From Sinotaia quadrata (Eukaryota; Mollusca; Gastropoda; Architaenioglossa; Viviparidae), in the NCBI GenBank assembly GCA_028829895.1, contig CM054180.1, positions 100,290,635 through 100,354,634 of the forward strand: a stretch of 64,000 nucleotides of DNA, written 5' to 3'. The position numbers were made by a program, and so were the translations under genes. Positions 45,292 to 55,898 of the stretch are shown here, in pieces; position 1 is the stretch's first letter; every line of letters starts with the position of its first letter. Under the pieces are notes generated by a model. That model had not been told where the DNA came from. It searched no databases and was given only the letters and a program-made list of their open reading frames with translations.

Positions 45292-46455
45292 ATGATGTCC
45301 TTGACAACACAAAATGTGTTCATTAGTAACGACATCTACCATTTATGGTCAGCACCGACAAACAAAAGTGACCTGCTGCAACACGTGGGGTCAATGCCAT
45401 GGGAACTTCCACTTGATCTAGTCACCTTCGAATTCCAGAACACGTTTGAAAAGTGCGTGTTTGGCGTGATACTCCCAGTTCTGTTCCTTATAAGCACGCC
45501 AACTAATTGTCTCAACATGGCAGTGTTCTACAAGCAAGGTCTCAAGGAAAGGATACATCTCTGTTTGTTTTGGCTCTCGGCCGTAGACCTTTCGCACATG
45601 ACTCAAATGTTCTTCAAACAATTAGATACAATATATTTACTGATTATGAAAGCGCCAACTAATACTAGCTTTTCTGTACAGTTCTTCATTAAGAACAAAT
45701 TACTTATTCTTAACGGTTTTCCTTGGCTGTCAGCTTTCACTATCACTATCATTGCTTGTGAACGATGTTTGTGTATCGTCAGCCCTCTCCACGCCAGACA
45801 TTTTATAAAAACGAAAACAATGGCTTTTGTGCTTTTCTTTTCATCTGTTATCATTATGGGTAGCTATTATGTGTTCACTATGAAATATACTTTAGTATAT
45901 ATATTCGACCCTCTGACCAATACTACTATTTCAAGCGTGATTTTGAGCAAGGAGTACATAGAAAATAAAAACATTATGGACATATTTGAAGGAACTGTTT
46001 TTGGTTTGATTGTACCGGGATTCTGCGTCACAGTTGTCTCGGCTACCACTGTAGTCACGATGTTCAAATTGCAAAAGATGACTGCTTGGCGAGATCGTTC
46101 TCTGACCTCGTCTTCCGATTTGATGTCATCACGTGACATAGCTCTCACGCGTACACTAGTTTTCATTTGTATCATGTTTGTTTCTTGCTACAGCCCGGCT
46201 GTTGGACTTCACAACGCGGCGTATATTCGTCCTGAATTAAACGTAGGCGGACGCTTGGAATACAGCTACCGTTTGTTAGCAAATATCAGTCAACTGTGCA
46301 TCCTTATAAACTCATCACTCAGTTTTTTCGTCTATTACAACACGGGCTCTAGATTCAGGTATATGACGAGAGAAATTATTTGTAGACTCGGCAAACCCGG
46401 AGCATTGTTCAACATCACCAATGCACGAATGAAACCTTCCATAGTTATTACTTAA
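45292..46455 (+). CDS. Rhodopsin-like GPCR, paralogue 3 (387 aa)
   Basis: Single-exon seven-helix receptor. TM1 carries TPTNCLNMAVF, TM2 LCLFWLSAVDL, TM3 ends ERC (157-159), TM6 contains SCYSPAV, and TM7 is INSSLSFFVYY. ECL2 holds TNTTIS and SKEYIENK. The N-terminus is shorter because the ATGs used in paralogues 1 and 2 are absent; the first two codons are both Met and align with Met-37 of paralogue 1 (45295 is an equally good start). The frame is intact. It is more similar to paralogue 2 than to paralogue 1 in the 3' flank and ECL2. A chemosensory-type or orphan receptor role is inferred from family features; the ligand cannot be told. Confidence 0.87.
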   Translation: MMSLTTQNVFISNDIYHLWSAPTNKSDLLQHVGSMPWELPLDLVTFEFQNTFEKCVFGVILPVLFLISTPTNCLNMAVFYKQGLKERIHLCLFWLSAVDLSHMTQMFFKQLDTIYLLIMKAPTNTSFSVQFFIKNKLLILNGFPWLSAFTITIIACERCLCIVSPLHARHFIKTKTMAFVLFFSSVIIMGSYYVFTMKYTLVYIFDPLTNTTISSVILSKEYIENKNIMDIFEGTVFGLIVPGFCVTVVSATTVVTMFKLQKMTAWRDRSLTSSSDLMSSRDIALTRTLVFICIMFVSCYSPAVGLHNAAYIRPELNVGGRLEYSYRLLANISQLCILINSSLSFFVYYNTGSRFRYMTREIICRLGKPGALFNITNARMKPSIVIT

Positions 46456-46476
46456 CACTGCGTCTTAATGAAGTGC

Positions 46477-46482
46477 AATAAA
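46477..46482 (+). promoter_or_regulatory. Poly(A) signal candidate, GPCR 3
   Basis: AATAAA in gtgcaataaaac, 22 bp after the stop, as in paralogue 2. Confidence 0.5.
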
Positions 46483-47617
46483 ACTCCTAGTTTGCATCAC
46501 GCGTGTTCTTTGAACATTATTAGTTTATCTTAATTCCTAAGTAAACATATATTCAATTATATGTTAAAATAAATGCACCAAGCTAAAATTAGTATTATTT
46601 TTTATTATTACTTAACTTATACAAATTTAATTGCGAAATTCATAATATATTTGTGCCGTATCCACATTGTGAAGGTTGGTTTCATGTCTTCGAGTAACTT
46701 CATGACTTTGTATATTAAAAATTGTGTTGGTGCAACCCCTAACATTAATAACTTTAACCCCATTTCCCTAATAGCAGTAACCCTCTTTCATTAATAGGTG
46801 TAACCCTCTTTCCCTAATAGCTGTAACCCCCATTTTTGTTTTTACTAATAGCTGTAATTCATATTACCTAATAGCTTTAACCCCTTGTTATTCAACACTG
46901 ATTTGTTGTACATTTTTTGTTCAACTCTGAACATGTCTTCCTATGACTATTGCTATTTTAGCATTCATTTTGCGAGACATTTAACTTGTCCGTTTCAACA
47001 CAAGTTTATTCCAGTTTTAATTAGATTAGAAATTGTGATTATCTCATAGAGGCAATAAATCTGTATGACTGTGGGATTTCTCAAGGCTCAGTTTGAATCC
47101 CTTTCTATTTGACTCAGTAGCTATCTGATTAAACAGTTATATATAATCATTCTGAAGACAGATACAAGTCATAAGACCCAACCGCCCTATTCCCACCACC
47201 CAAAATACCCACCTCCTCCCCAGTGTGAAATCAGTCCAGACCGGAAGCGTTTCCAATAATTAATAATAATAGACTTCTTGGATCATAAGCGTGCTTAATA
47301 TTAGGTAAAATATGTGATTGGTGAATCGAGTGACATGATTATTTTTCCACAGGAAAGCTTATAAATAACACTGTATGTGTAACTGAACCAGAAGAAATCA
47401 ATATTTTAAAACATATATAATTACTTGATATTTATCCATCATTGGATATTTGTTTATCATTAGACCTGTATTTATCATTGGACATTTATTTATTATGGAC
47501 TTAAAGTTTGACCAGTGGACAAATATGATTGCTACTTAAGAGAGGCCATAACTGCTTATTCTTGTAAGTACCAGTTGATGCAAATTAATTCGTTTTGTTG
47601 GACTGGTATAGATAGTA

Positions 47618-47670
47618 GATAGACAGATAGATAGATAGATAGAGAGAGAGATAGAGAGATAGATAGACTG
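47618..47670. repeat. (GATA)n-like microsatellite
   Basis: agatagat and agagag runs just before the LINE tail. Confidence 0.85.
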
Positions 47671-47685
47671 TTTTTCTCCCGAATG

Positions 47686-47686
47686 C

Positions 47687-47746
<60 letters not shown>

Positions 47747-48424
47747 TCTCTTTCCACGACTTCTGTTTGACTGTCGGCTGTGATCCAATCTCTCGGAATC
47801 TTACCAAGATTCTGGGAGATCCTAGGTTTTACGGAGGATGTGGGCACTTCCGAGGAGCGCTGCTTTGAGTAGTGGAGCGATTCTGTGGTTTCCAGGGAGT
47901 TTATTCAGGTAGCCTTCCAATTCTGATGTTATGTTCCCCAAGGCTCCTATCACTATTGGTATCACTTCTGCTTTTACATTCCACAGTCTCTGGATTTCTA
48001 ATCTGAGGTCTTGGTATTTTTCTATTTTTTCTCTTTCTTTTGTTTTTATGTTTCTATCACTTGGAACAGCGACATCAATAATTGTTACTGTTCTGTTGGA
48101 CTTATTGAGAACTACAATGTCTGGTCGTCTTGCAGGAATCACCCGGTCTGTTCTTATCTCGAAGTCCCATAGTATTTTGACTTCTTCTGTTTCGGTGACT
48201 GCTTCTGGGTGATGCATCCATGCTCTTTCTGGGGTTTTTATGCCATAGTTCTCACACAGATTTCTATGTAGGTTCTGTATTGATGGCGCTACTTTGTACA
48301 ATTTTAATGGTTCAATTATCCATGAATGTGGGACTGAGTCATAGGCCTTTTGATAATCAATCCATGCCATTGCAAGATTTGTTCTTCCTTTCTTGCTGTC
48401 AGTTGTTCTTCGTTTCTTGCTGTC
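47686..48424 (-). mobile_element. RLE-type LINE, internally deleted 3' copy
   Basis: A (TTA)n run at 47,690-47,742 is the reverse complement of the LINE 3' tail. On the - strand an open frame (part of 48,592-47,822) reads WIDYQKAYDSVPHSW (RT motif A region) and soon after KILWDFEIRTDRV, RRPDIVVLNK, TVTIIDVAVPSD and KIEKYQDLRLEIQRLW, ending in LLGSAHILRK. The later part is a PD-(D/E)xK-type restriction-like endonuclease domain of R2/R4-like LINEs. RT motifs after A are missing, so there is a large internal deletion. The N-terminal Ile/Leu run of the frame is microsatellite translation. Confidence 0.85.
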
Positions 48425-48425
48425 A

Positions 48426-48469
<44 letters not shown>

Positions 48470-48535
48470 TATTATTATTATTATTATTATTATTATCATC
48501 ATCATTAGTAGTAGTAGTAGTAGTAGTAGTAGTAT
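48424..48535. repeat. (TTA)n(TAG)n tract, tail of the next LINE copy
   Basis: ttattatta runs changing to tcatcatcattagtagtag, followed by tatgcctttttcacttctgt exactly as at 34,800-34,850. Confidence 0.88.
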
Positions 48536-49146
48536 GCCTTTTTCACTTCTGTTGATTGTCGGTTGTGAAGCAAGGTCTCGGAATCTTGCCAAGTTTCTTG
48601 GAGATCTTAGGTTTTTACCGCGGATGTGGGAGTTTCCGTGGGGTGTGCCACTTTAGTTGTGATGTGAGTCTTTGGTTCAAAGGCAATTCAGACAGCCTTC
48701 TAACTCAGATGTTATGTTCACTACAAATACCTCGTCTGTATTTACATTACAGAGTCTTTGGATGTTTTAACTGAGATCGTAGTATTTTGATATTTTTTCT
48801 CTTTCTTTTGTTTTTATGTTTCTATCACTTGGTACAGCGACATCGATGACTGTTGCTGTTCTGTAAGACTTACTGACAATTAAAATGTCCAGTCTTTGTG
48901 CAGGAATCACTCAATATGTTCTTATCTCGAAGTCCCGCAGTATTTTGACTGCTTCAGATTAGTATGTCCATACTGTTTCTGGGGTTTTTACATCATATTT
49001 CTCACATAGATTACTATGTAGGAATTGTGCCACTTCATTGTGTCTTTTGGTGTATTTTGGTCTAGCCAGAAACAAACATGAAGATAGAAAATGTGCTGTT
49101 GTTTCATCCATATGTTTGTAGAGTTGTAATTGGAATCATTTGACAT
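48536..49146 (-). mobile_element. RLE-type LINE fragment, left piece (unit 3 copy)
   Basis: Near-identical to 34,835-35,445. It stops at the LTR element; the right piece resumes at 57,450. Confidence 0.82.
49142..49146. repeat. Target-site duplication of LTR element (left)
   Basis: gacat, repeated at 57,445-57,449. Confidence 0.88.
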
Positions 49147-50692
49147 TGTTACGTTTCCAGTATTTATTTAAAGACCCTGCTTAGAATAATTAAAAGACTT
49201 TAAATATAATTAATTCTTCCTCTCATATTCTACGCAGACTGGTTGCTCAATTTATTATCTGACTAATTAAAAGTGCGTCTTGTAGTTCAGACGACAAATT
49301 TACAGACTAATAAACTGCGAACTTTTAGCTAGATTTGAAAACAGTTAAGTCCCTCTAAATTAATATGCACTCGTCATCAATCTTTCTGCTCATCCGCCCC
49401 CATTCAAATCTAAGAATTAATCTAATTGGTCTATTGTGCATAGAAATCAACTACTAAGAGGTATTAACAAAGAAAATAAGATTTAATAAAGTTTAACAAA
49501 TTAACAATAAATCGAATGCAACGCGAATAGTCTTCACTCTGTCTTTACGCGCCTATGCCTGATTTTTGTCAATCTAAATTGCCAGAAAAGTGTTCCTTTG
49601 AGATCTGTACACTTGATTTTGCACTTAGCTCTATTCTTGTATCCTTGGTCTCAACACTCAGTCATGCTGATTCGTTCCCTCAGTCCCCCTTTAACGACAC
49701 ACGTGGTGCATAAGGAATGATGTCCCTTTGTTAGTGGCTAGGAACTGGAATTTTTGCAGCATGGCCCTCAGAGTGGATTTCGACACGCTTACACCAATAA
49801 GCTAATGCAGGTGAGGCATGGTGAAACATGAACCATGAGCCGACCTGTGGATGCAACGTGTTTGGATATAATTCTCAACCTAACAGGTCCTACCTAGGCA
49901 TGGCTCAATTAAATGCGCTGAACAAAGAGTTTCGACCTCGCGTGCTTACAATTAGATTTTAGAAAAAATATAATCGTCTCACATGTGTTCCATTTAACAG
50001 TCATGACGTATGAAGCAATAAAATAGATACAACGTTAAATTAATGTTCATACAAGGGGTAATTCAAGCCGACAGAGCGCTTCACAATTTACAATTTAAAT
50101 TACACGCAATAATTGAATTACATGAAGAATTCATATCGAGCGCAGCATTCTGGCTCTTAGTGAATTAAAACAATATAAATTAAAGTACAGAAATGGAAAA
50201 ATGGTTACAATAAATTTATATTCCGTAACATATAGGTTTTCAGCTATTTCTCTGAACCATGCTCAAGTGTATATGGAAATCATATAATACATAGCACAAA
50301 TACATACTTAAACAATACATAGGCAAATACTATTAAATAAAATGATACCTTTGAGAGAAGTCGAAGGGTACCTTGATTCTCTATGGCGCCGGCTGCCTCT
50401 CACGACCCGAGTAAGCTGATGGAATTAGCTAAAATGTGCTCGAAGTGAGGGAGCGGAAGCGTGTGGGTACATATATAGAAAGGTATATTGCGTATCACGT
50501 GACTGTTCGCAAAGCATGTGGTTGGTTCGAGAACTGGACAATGGTCCTAAAGTTACATAACATCTTGACCTGTTCTAGAAGCACCTAGAAAAAGGAAGCT
50601 TTGAACAAAGGGCCAAGGGTTTCAAATATTCGAATTTGAAGTAAACAAGGCAAGTGGGTCACGAAGTCGGACAATTTTATCAGACTGTGACA
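49147..50692 (-). repeat. 3' LTR (in element orientation)
   Basis: 1,546 bp, starts tgttacgtttccag and ends agactgtgaca on the + strand. A - strand TATA-like ctatatatg lies at about 50,471-50,479. Confidence 0.95.
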
Positions 50693-50706
50693 CCCCCTTG
50701 CTTTTG
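50693..50706 (-). other. Polypurine tract
   Basis: On the - strand, AAAAGCAAGGGGG directly abuts the 3' LTR; it primes plus-strand DNA synthesis in LTR elements. Confidence 0.82.
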
Positions 50707-50915
50707 AGGCGTTTATCTTGCCAAAGATAAAATGCCTCCTACAAATTATGTATGATAAAATGTAGAAGTCCACAATGAAGAAAAATTTACACAAAAAAAA
50801 TTTCGACATTCCTAGAAATAAAGTGTGCAACTATATTTCATATTTACAGGAAGGAATCCGTAGGGTTCAGTTAATTGATTAAACAACATTCTATCAGTAC
50901 CGGCACTTGATGGCA
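50707..50915 (-). other. 3' untranslated stretch of the LTR element
   Basis: Short non-coding piece between the ORF stop and the polypurine tract. Confidence 0.6.
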
Positions 50916-53900
50916 TCAAGCACGACTCATGTAATCTGCGCCAACATTCAAAGACCCTTTGATGTAATGAATATTTGCGTCATACTGTGTCAGAAACAAA
51001 GACCAACGCATTAAACGGCTGTTTGTAAATTGCGCCTGTCCGAGAAAGGCCAACGGCTGGTGATCGCACTCAATGACAAAGGTTTTTCCGTACAAATAGT
51101 TTTCGAACTTTTTTATGGCCCAAACTATTGCAAGACATTCCTTTTCACTGGTGGAATATTTCTGTTCAGTAGTTGTGAGTTTACGGCTTGCATATGCAAC
51201 TGGGTGTTTGGTGTCATTGTGTTCTTGTAATAACACTGCTCCTAATCCTGTGTTGCTAGCATCAGTCCTTAACAAGAATGGTTTTGTCAGATCTGGCAGT
51301 TTAACAACTAAATCTGAAGTCAGTCTAGATTTCAGTGTGTCAAAAGCGTTTTGGCATGCATCAGTCCACACTACTTTTGTAGGCATATTCTTACGTGTCA
51401 AGTCAGTCAGAGGACATGCAATGGCACTAAAATCTGGTACGAATTTTCTGTAGTAGTTAGCAAGACCAAGAAAACTTCTAACTTGTGTTTTTGTTAGCGG
51501 TTGTGAAGTGTCCTTAAGTTGTGCTATCTTAGCTTCACTTGGCGACATAGTTCCATGACTCAACTTGTGTCCCAAGAAGTCTAAGGAGAATTGTGCTATT
51601 TCACACTTCGTAGGGCGGGCAGTGAGGTTGGCTTGCTTTAATCTGGCTAGCACATCTCGTAAGAGTGTTAAGTGCTCCTCCCATGTCTGGGTGCCTAGAA
51701 TTAAATCATCCATGAAGTTCTCAACTCCACGTCCGTACAGTGGTTCTAACAATGACCGCATCATTTTAGAAAAAATGCTTGGAGCGTTTGAAACTCCGAA
51801 AGGCATAACTTTCCATGTGTAGTTTCCTACTGGTGTAGTGAAAGCTAGTATGTGTCGATCAGTGTCCTTGACCTTGATTTGCCAAAAACCGCGTGACAAA
51901 TCTATTTTGGTATAGTAATGAGCGTTAGCTAGCTTAGTGAAGATGAGATCCGGATCAGGAAGAGGTTCGGCGCAAAACTCTGTCACTTGATTGAGTTTGC
52001 GGTAGTCTACGCAAAAACGGAACGAGTTATCACGTTTTTTAATCAACACGATGGGTGATCCGTAGGCACTGTCAGTCTTCTCTATGACCCCTAGATCTAG
52101 CATAGTCTTAATCTCACGTCTAACGTCATCTATCTTAGCGTGTGGCAACGGATACGGCTTCAAACGTATCGGTTTGTTGTCAGTCAGCTTCAGTGAAAAT
52201 TCTATTAAGTCTGTCAACCCTGGTTTGTCTGTCAGAGTAGATGAGAACTCATTAAGCAATTCATTCACTTCTTTTTTCTGTCTTTCTGTCAAGGCTTCAT
52301 TTACCCTAACGTCTTTGACAGTTTCGTCCGTCTGTAGAGGACAGTTTGGTAAAGTACCAGTGACGCAATCAGTATCCCCCTCGTCTTCTGTAACTATCGT
52401 CGCTACGACAAAATCAGCTTGAGTGGTTTGATCCTCACGGCTTATGTACTTTTTGAGTAGGTTAACATGAAAGATTTTCTCTCTCTTTCCTGTCTGCACC
52501 TTATAGTTCAGTCCCCCTAGCTTGGCGGTAACTACAAAGGGCCCCTTCCATTTCATCTGAAGTTTGTTATGTGCTTCAGGAAGCAACAGTAACACTTTGT
52601 CATTAACTTCAAATTCTCTAGGTTTGGTGTGCTTATTGTAATATTCTGCCTGTCTAGACTGAGCTATCGTCAAGTTTTCCCGTGCTATCTTGCCTATAGT
52701 TTCAAGACGGTTTCTTAAGTCAGTGACGTATGTATAAGTTGTCTTAACTTCGTCATCTGTCTTTTCATCAGTCCAAAGTGCCTTCAAAATCATCATCGGT
52801 CCGCGTACAGTACGTCCGTAAAGTAGCTCAAATGGTGAAAACCCGGTGGAAGATTGTGGCACCTCCCTATATGCAAATAGTAGGGCAGGGATGTATCTGT
52901 CCCAGTCTTTCGGTTTATCAGTGGCGAGCTTTTTAAGTGCTGTTTTTAATGTCCCATTGTATTTTCCAATCAGACCATTTGCCTGGGGGTGGTATGGTGT
53001 GCAAGTAAGATGTTTGATGGAAAGTAAACGATTTACTTCCTTCATTACGTTGCCTATGAATTGACTCCCCTGATCCGTCAAAATTTCAGTAGGAATTCCA
53101 ACACGACTCCAAAGACCGAAAAGGGCTTCGGCGACAGTTTCAGTATCAATATTTTTCAATGGTACTGCGTCGGCGAATCTTGTTGCGTAATCAATAGTGG
53201 TCAGCACGTATCGATTACCTCTCGTTGATGTGGGTATTATAGGCCCAATCAAATCCAATGCTACGCGCTTGTAGGGTTCACTGATCAGTTCAGGCTCTCC
53301 TAACGGTGCGGGTCTGATTGAATTTTTAGACTGTGTTCTCTGGCATGTGTCGCAACTTAACACGAATCTACGGATATCGGCAGTGATGTCCGGCCAATAA
53401 AACTCACTTGTAATACGACTAGTTGTTTTTTGTACACCCATGTGTGCACCAAAAAGACTCTCATGACCTAATCGTAATACGTCATTTCGTTTGGTTTGTG
53501 GAACGACTAATTGTTTCCGAAATTCGTCTCCCACTTTCGAATAGCGGTACAATAAACCCTTTTTCAGAATAATGCACGCTTTCTTATTCGAATCGTCAGT
53601 GTTGACGTCACTAACAAGTACAGCTTGTCTGCGTAACTTGTCTAGTGTTTCGTCCTCAGCTTGTAATATTTTAATCTCGCTAACTGTTGCTTTATCTACG
53701 GCTGGTGCGGCAGACATCGGTGCAGTTACAGATTTGTCTTTACTACTCGCTGCTCTGGTTACAGCGTTAACCAGTGGTGGTTCGATTGAAGTTTGTTTTT
53801 TGCACGGCAAAACATACTTGCAACCAAGGATCACGTCATGCGGTGAGTTTTCCATAACTGCCGCTTTGACTGTTCCTTCTACAAAGTCTGAAACAATCGA

Positions 53901-55277
53901 GACTTCAGCTACTGGTAAAATGTCTTGTTCGCCGTTTGCAAAGGTGACAGAGATTGTCTCCCCTGTGTAGTCGGTACGGTTAACTAATGATGCATTTACA
54001 ATAGCGTCTAGCTCACACCCTGTATCAAGCAAAGCGATTGTATCGTGACCGTTTGCCTGTACTGGTGTTCGATTCGACTTTTCTGTTTTAGGTGTATGAC
54101 TTTCTACTGCGTAAACTTTAGCTGTTTTCTTTTCAGGACATGTTCGTGAAAAATGGCCACTATCACCACAAGTGTAACATGCAAGATTCTTTTTATCTTT
54201 CTGTTTGTCGGACTTGTTTTTAGTGTCGGGTTTAGATGTTTTATCATCACGCTCACTATGTGCCTTCCCGTCATTTTTCTTATCCTTTCGAGTCTGCGGT
54301 TCGTTCGGTCGAGACTTGTTGTTCGCGTGTGCGTTCGAGAATTGAGAATGTGCGTCATCAAAGCGATCGGCGGCGTTGCCTATCTCCTCTAGCGTAGATT
54401 TTTCCCTTATTGCTAAGTGAATCAGTAGATCTGATTTGTATGACCCGAGAATATGGTCTTTTACCATTTCATCCCTAAGACCTGCGTACGTCTGTGGAGT
54501 TTCGGCTAGATCTATCCATCTTTGGAACAAGTCAGCTACGCGTCGTATGTACTGTGCGTGCGTCTCTGAACTGGCTTTAGTGGCCTGTTTAAACTTACGT
54601 CGGTATGTATCTGCTGTGAGTTTGTAACGTTTCAATAATGCGGCCTTGACTGTGTCGTAATTATCTGACTCAGAATCGCTAAGCTTATTGAACTCGTTTT
54701 TCGCACTGCCCTGCAATAACCCCGATAAATTTATCGCCCAATGTTCCGCTGGAATGTTTGTTGCTCTGGCTAACTTTTCAAACGTTTTTAAATACGCGTC
54801 TATTTGATCTTTGTTCTCATCAAATGGGACCATATTTATCTTTGGAATGATATTTTCAATTCTACTGTGATTATTTCCATCGCTAGAACGCGAATCACCA
54901 CTGCTTCTGCGATCACGGTTTGGATTGGTAACTTCTAGTTTCTTTACTTCCCATTCTAACCGTTTTATTTCCGCGTCTGCGGCGATGCGTTTGGCTTCTG
55001 TATCCGCTGCGATGCGTTTTGCTTCTGTTTCTAGCTTTTTCGCTTCTGTTTCGGCTTCTAACTTTTTAGCTTCGGCTAACTTTTCAGTTTCTAACCTTTT
55101 CAGCTCGCGAGCAGCTACACGCTCCTCCCTTTCTCTTTCTTTCTCCTTTTCCGCTTTCTCCGCTCTCTCTTTCTCTAGAGCTAACTCAGTTTTGATGTAG
55201 TTCGTCAGTTCGTCACCTTGATATCCTATCATGATACCGGCTTCTTTCAGGTCTTCGATAACCTGTTTGCGATCCAT
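50916..55277 (-). CDS. Gag-Pol polyprotein, Gmr1-like (1,453 aa)
   Basis: One uninterrupted frame. Residues 30-115 form a Lys/Glu-rich coiled coil with internal repeats (EAKKLEAETEAKKLE). Residues about 145-325 are Gag capsid-like. A CCHC knuckle lies at 367-380 (CYTCGDSGHFSRTC). Protease: LLDTGCELDAIV with DTG at 418-420. Integrase: HESLFGAH...CDTC zinc site, then catalytic Asp 675 (VALDLIGP) and Asp 735 (LTDQGSQF); the position 36 after Asp 735, residue 771, is Gly, where family members have Glu. RT follows with FCVDYRKLNQ, KIDLSRGFWQI, MPFGVSNAPSIFSKM and FMDD at 1188-1191. RNase H has RTDAS (Asp 1339), SEKECLAIVW and ECDHQPL. Start ATG at 55277 gives MDRKQVIEDL. The host role is none beyond self-copying. 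The Gly change may disable integration by this copy. Confidence 0.95.
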   Translation of the reverse strand: MDRKQVIEDLKEAGIMIGYQGDELTNYIKTELALEKERAEKAEKEKEREREERVAARELKRLETEKLAEAKKLEAETEAKKLETEAKRIAADTEAKRIAADAEIKRLEWEVKKLEVTNPNRDRRSSGDSRSSDGNNHSRIENIIPKINMVPFDENKDQIDAYLKTFEKLARATNIPAEHWAINLSGLLQGSAKNEFNKLSDSESDNYDTVKAALLKRYKLTADTYRRKFKQATKASSETHAQYIRRVADLFQRWIDLAETPQTYAGLRDEMVKDHILGSYKSDLLIHLAIREKSTLEEIGNAADRFDDAHSQFSNAHANNKSRPNEPQTRKDKKNDGKAHSERDDKTSKPDTKNKSDKQKDKKNLACYTCGDSGHFSRTCPEKKTAKVYAVESHTPKTEKSNRTPVQANGHDTIALLDTGCELDAIVNASLVNRTDYTGETISVTFANGEQDILPVAEVSIVSDFVEGTVKAAVMENSPHDVILGCKYVLPCKKQTSIEPPLVNAVTRAASSKDKSVTAPMSAAPAVDKATVSEIKILQAEDETLDKLRRQAVLVSDVNTDDSNKKACIILKKGLLYRYSKVGDEFRKQLVVPQTKRNDVLRLGHESLFGAHMGVQKTTSRITSEFYWPDITADIRRFVLSCDTCQRTQSKNSIRPAPLGEPELISEPYKRVALDLIGPIIPTSTRGNRYVLTTIDYATRFADAVPLKNIDTETVAEALFGLWSRVGIPTEILTDQGSQFIGNVMKEVNRLLSIKHLTCTPYHPQANGLIGKYNGTLKTALKKLATDKPKDWDRYIPALLFAYREVPQSSTGFSPFELLYGRTVRGPMMILKALWTDEKTDDEVKTTYTYVTDLRNRLETIGKIARENLTIAQSRQAEYYNKHTKPREFEVNDKVLLLLPEAHNKLQMKWKGPFVVTAKLGGLNYKVQTGKREKIFHVNLLKKYISREDQTTQADFVVATIVTEDEGDTDCVTGTLPNCPLQTDETVKDVRVNEALTERQKKEVNELLNEFSSTLTDKPGLTDLIEFSLKLTDNKPIRLKPYPLPHAKIDDVRREIKTMLDLGVIEKTDSAYGSPIVLIKKRDNSFRFCVDYRKLNQVTEFCAEPLPDPDLIFTKLANAHYYTKIDLSRGFWQIKVKDTDRHILAFTTPVGNYTWKVMPFGVSNAPSIFSKMMRSLLEPLYGRGVENFMDDLILGTQTWEEHLTLLRDVLARLKQANLTARPTKCEIAQFSLDFLGHKLSHGTMSPSEAKIAQLKDTSQPLTKTQVRSFLGLANYYRKFVPDFSAIACPLTDLTRKNMPTKVVWTDACQNAFDTLKSRLTSDLVVKLPDLTKPFLLRTDASNTGLGAVLLQEHNDTKHPVAYASRKLTTTEQKYSTSEKECLAIVWAIKKFENYLYGKTFVIECDHQPLAFLGQAQFTNSRLMRWSLFLTQYDANIHYIKGSLNVGADYMSRA
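52965..52967 (-). other. Integrase catalytic position occupied by Gly
   Basis: Codon 771 reads GGA. Exactly 35 residues separate it from Asp 735, the D-35-E spacing, and the context PYHPQANGLI precedes it. Glu is expected at this position in DDE integrases. Confidence 0.85.
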
Positions 55278-55878
55278 TTTACTGTCTTAGCGCGCTGGCT
55301 ACAATAAGAATGTATCTCGTGAATTGTGTGTTTTAACCGTCGGCGATAACTCCGCTTATCCCGAAAATAACTTTTAGGCTACAACCTTACAAAAATTATT
55401 TAATTTACTCAGAACACCTTCCGAAATAAATTACGCGTTAACTCTTTACACGTTTCACCTGCTTGTCACAGTGTCCGCTGTTCCAAGACTTTCGTAATGT
55501 CACGGCTCCTACCATACAACATTACACATTATATCTAGCACCCTAAATATAATAGTCCGAAGTCTGTTACTACCGATAACTCTCCTAGCTGGCGGTATAA
55601 CCTTCGACTCCTCACAATGAAGTACTCAGTAACACAATACTAAATAAATCATTCAATAGCTAACATGACATATTTAACTACGCTTAAATATATCAACATT
55701 AACTAACATGCACGCTACTCTGCAAAAGAATACATGCACATGTCACAACAAAAGCAAAGAAAATCAGTAATACAAAAATCAAAAGAACAATTGGCAATTT
55801 CTTTTCGTTCGTTCGTTTCTAGGTTTATGATACGCCCTATGTATAAAAATGTTACAAGTTACAATTTAATACATATCA
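55278..55878 (-). other. 5' leader of the LTR element
   Basis: About 600 bp between the primer-binding site and the gag ATG, without a long ORF. Confidence 0.75.
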
Positions 55879-55896
55879 ATCCCGGACGAGCCCCCA
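55879..55896 (-). other. Primer-binding site, tRNA-Pro type
   Basis: On the - strand, two bases (AG) after the 5' LTR end, TGGGGGCTCGTCCGGGAT matches the 18-nt site complementary to the 3' end of tRNA-Pro known from gammaretroviruses. Confidence 0.88.
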
Positions 55897-55898
55897 CT

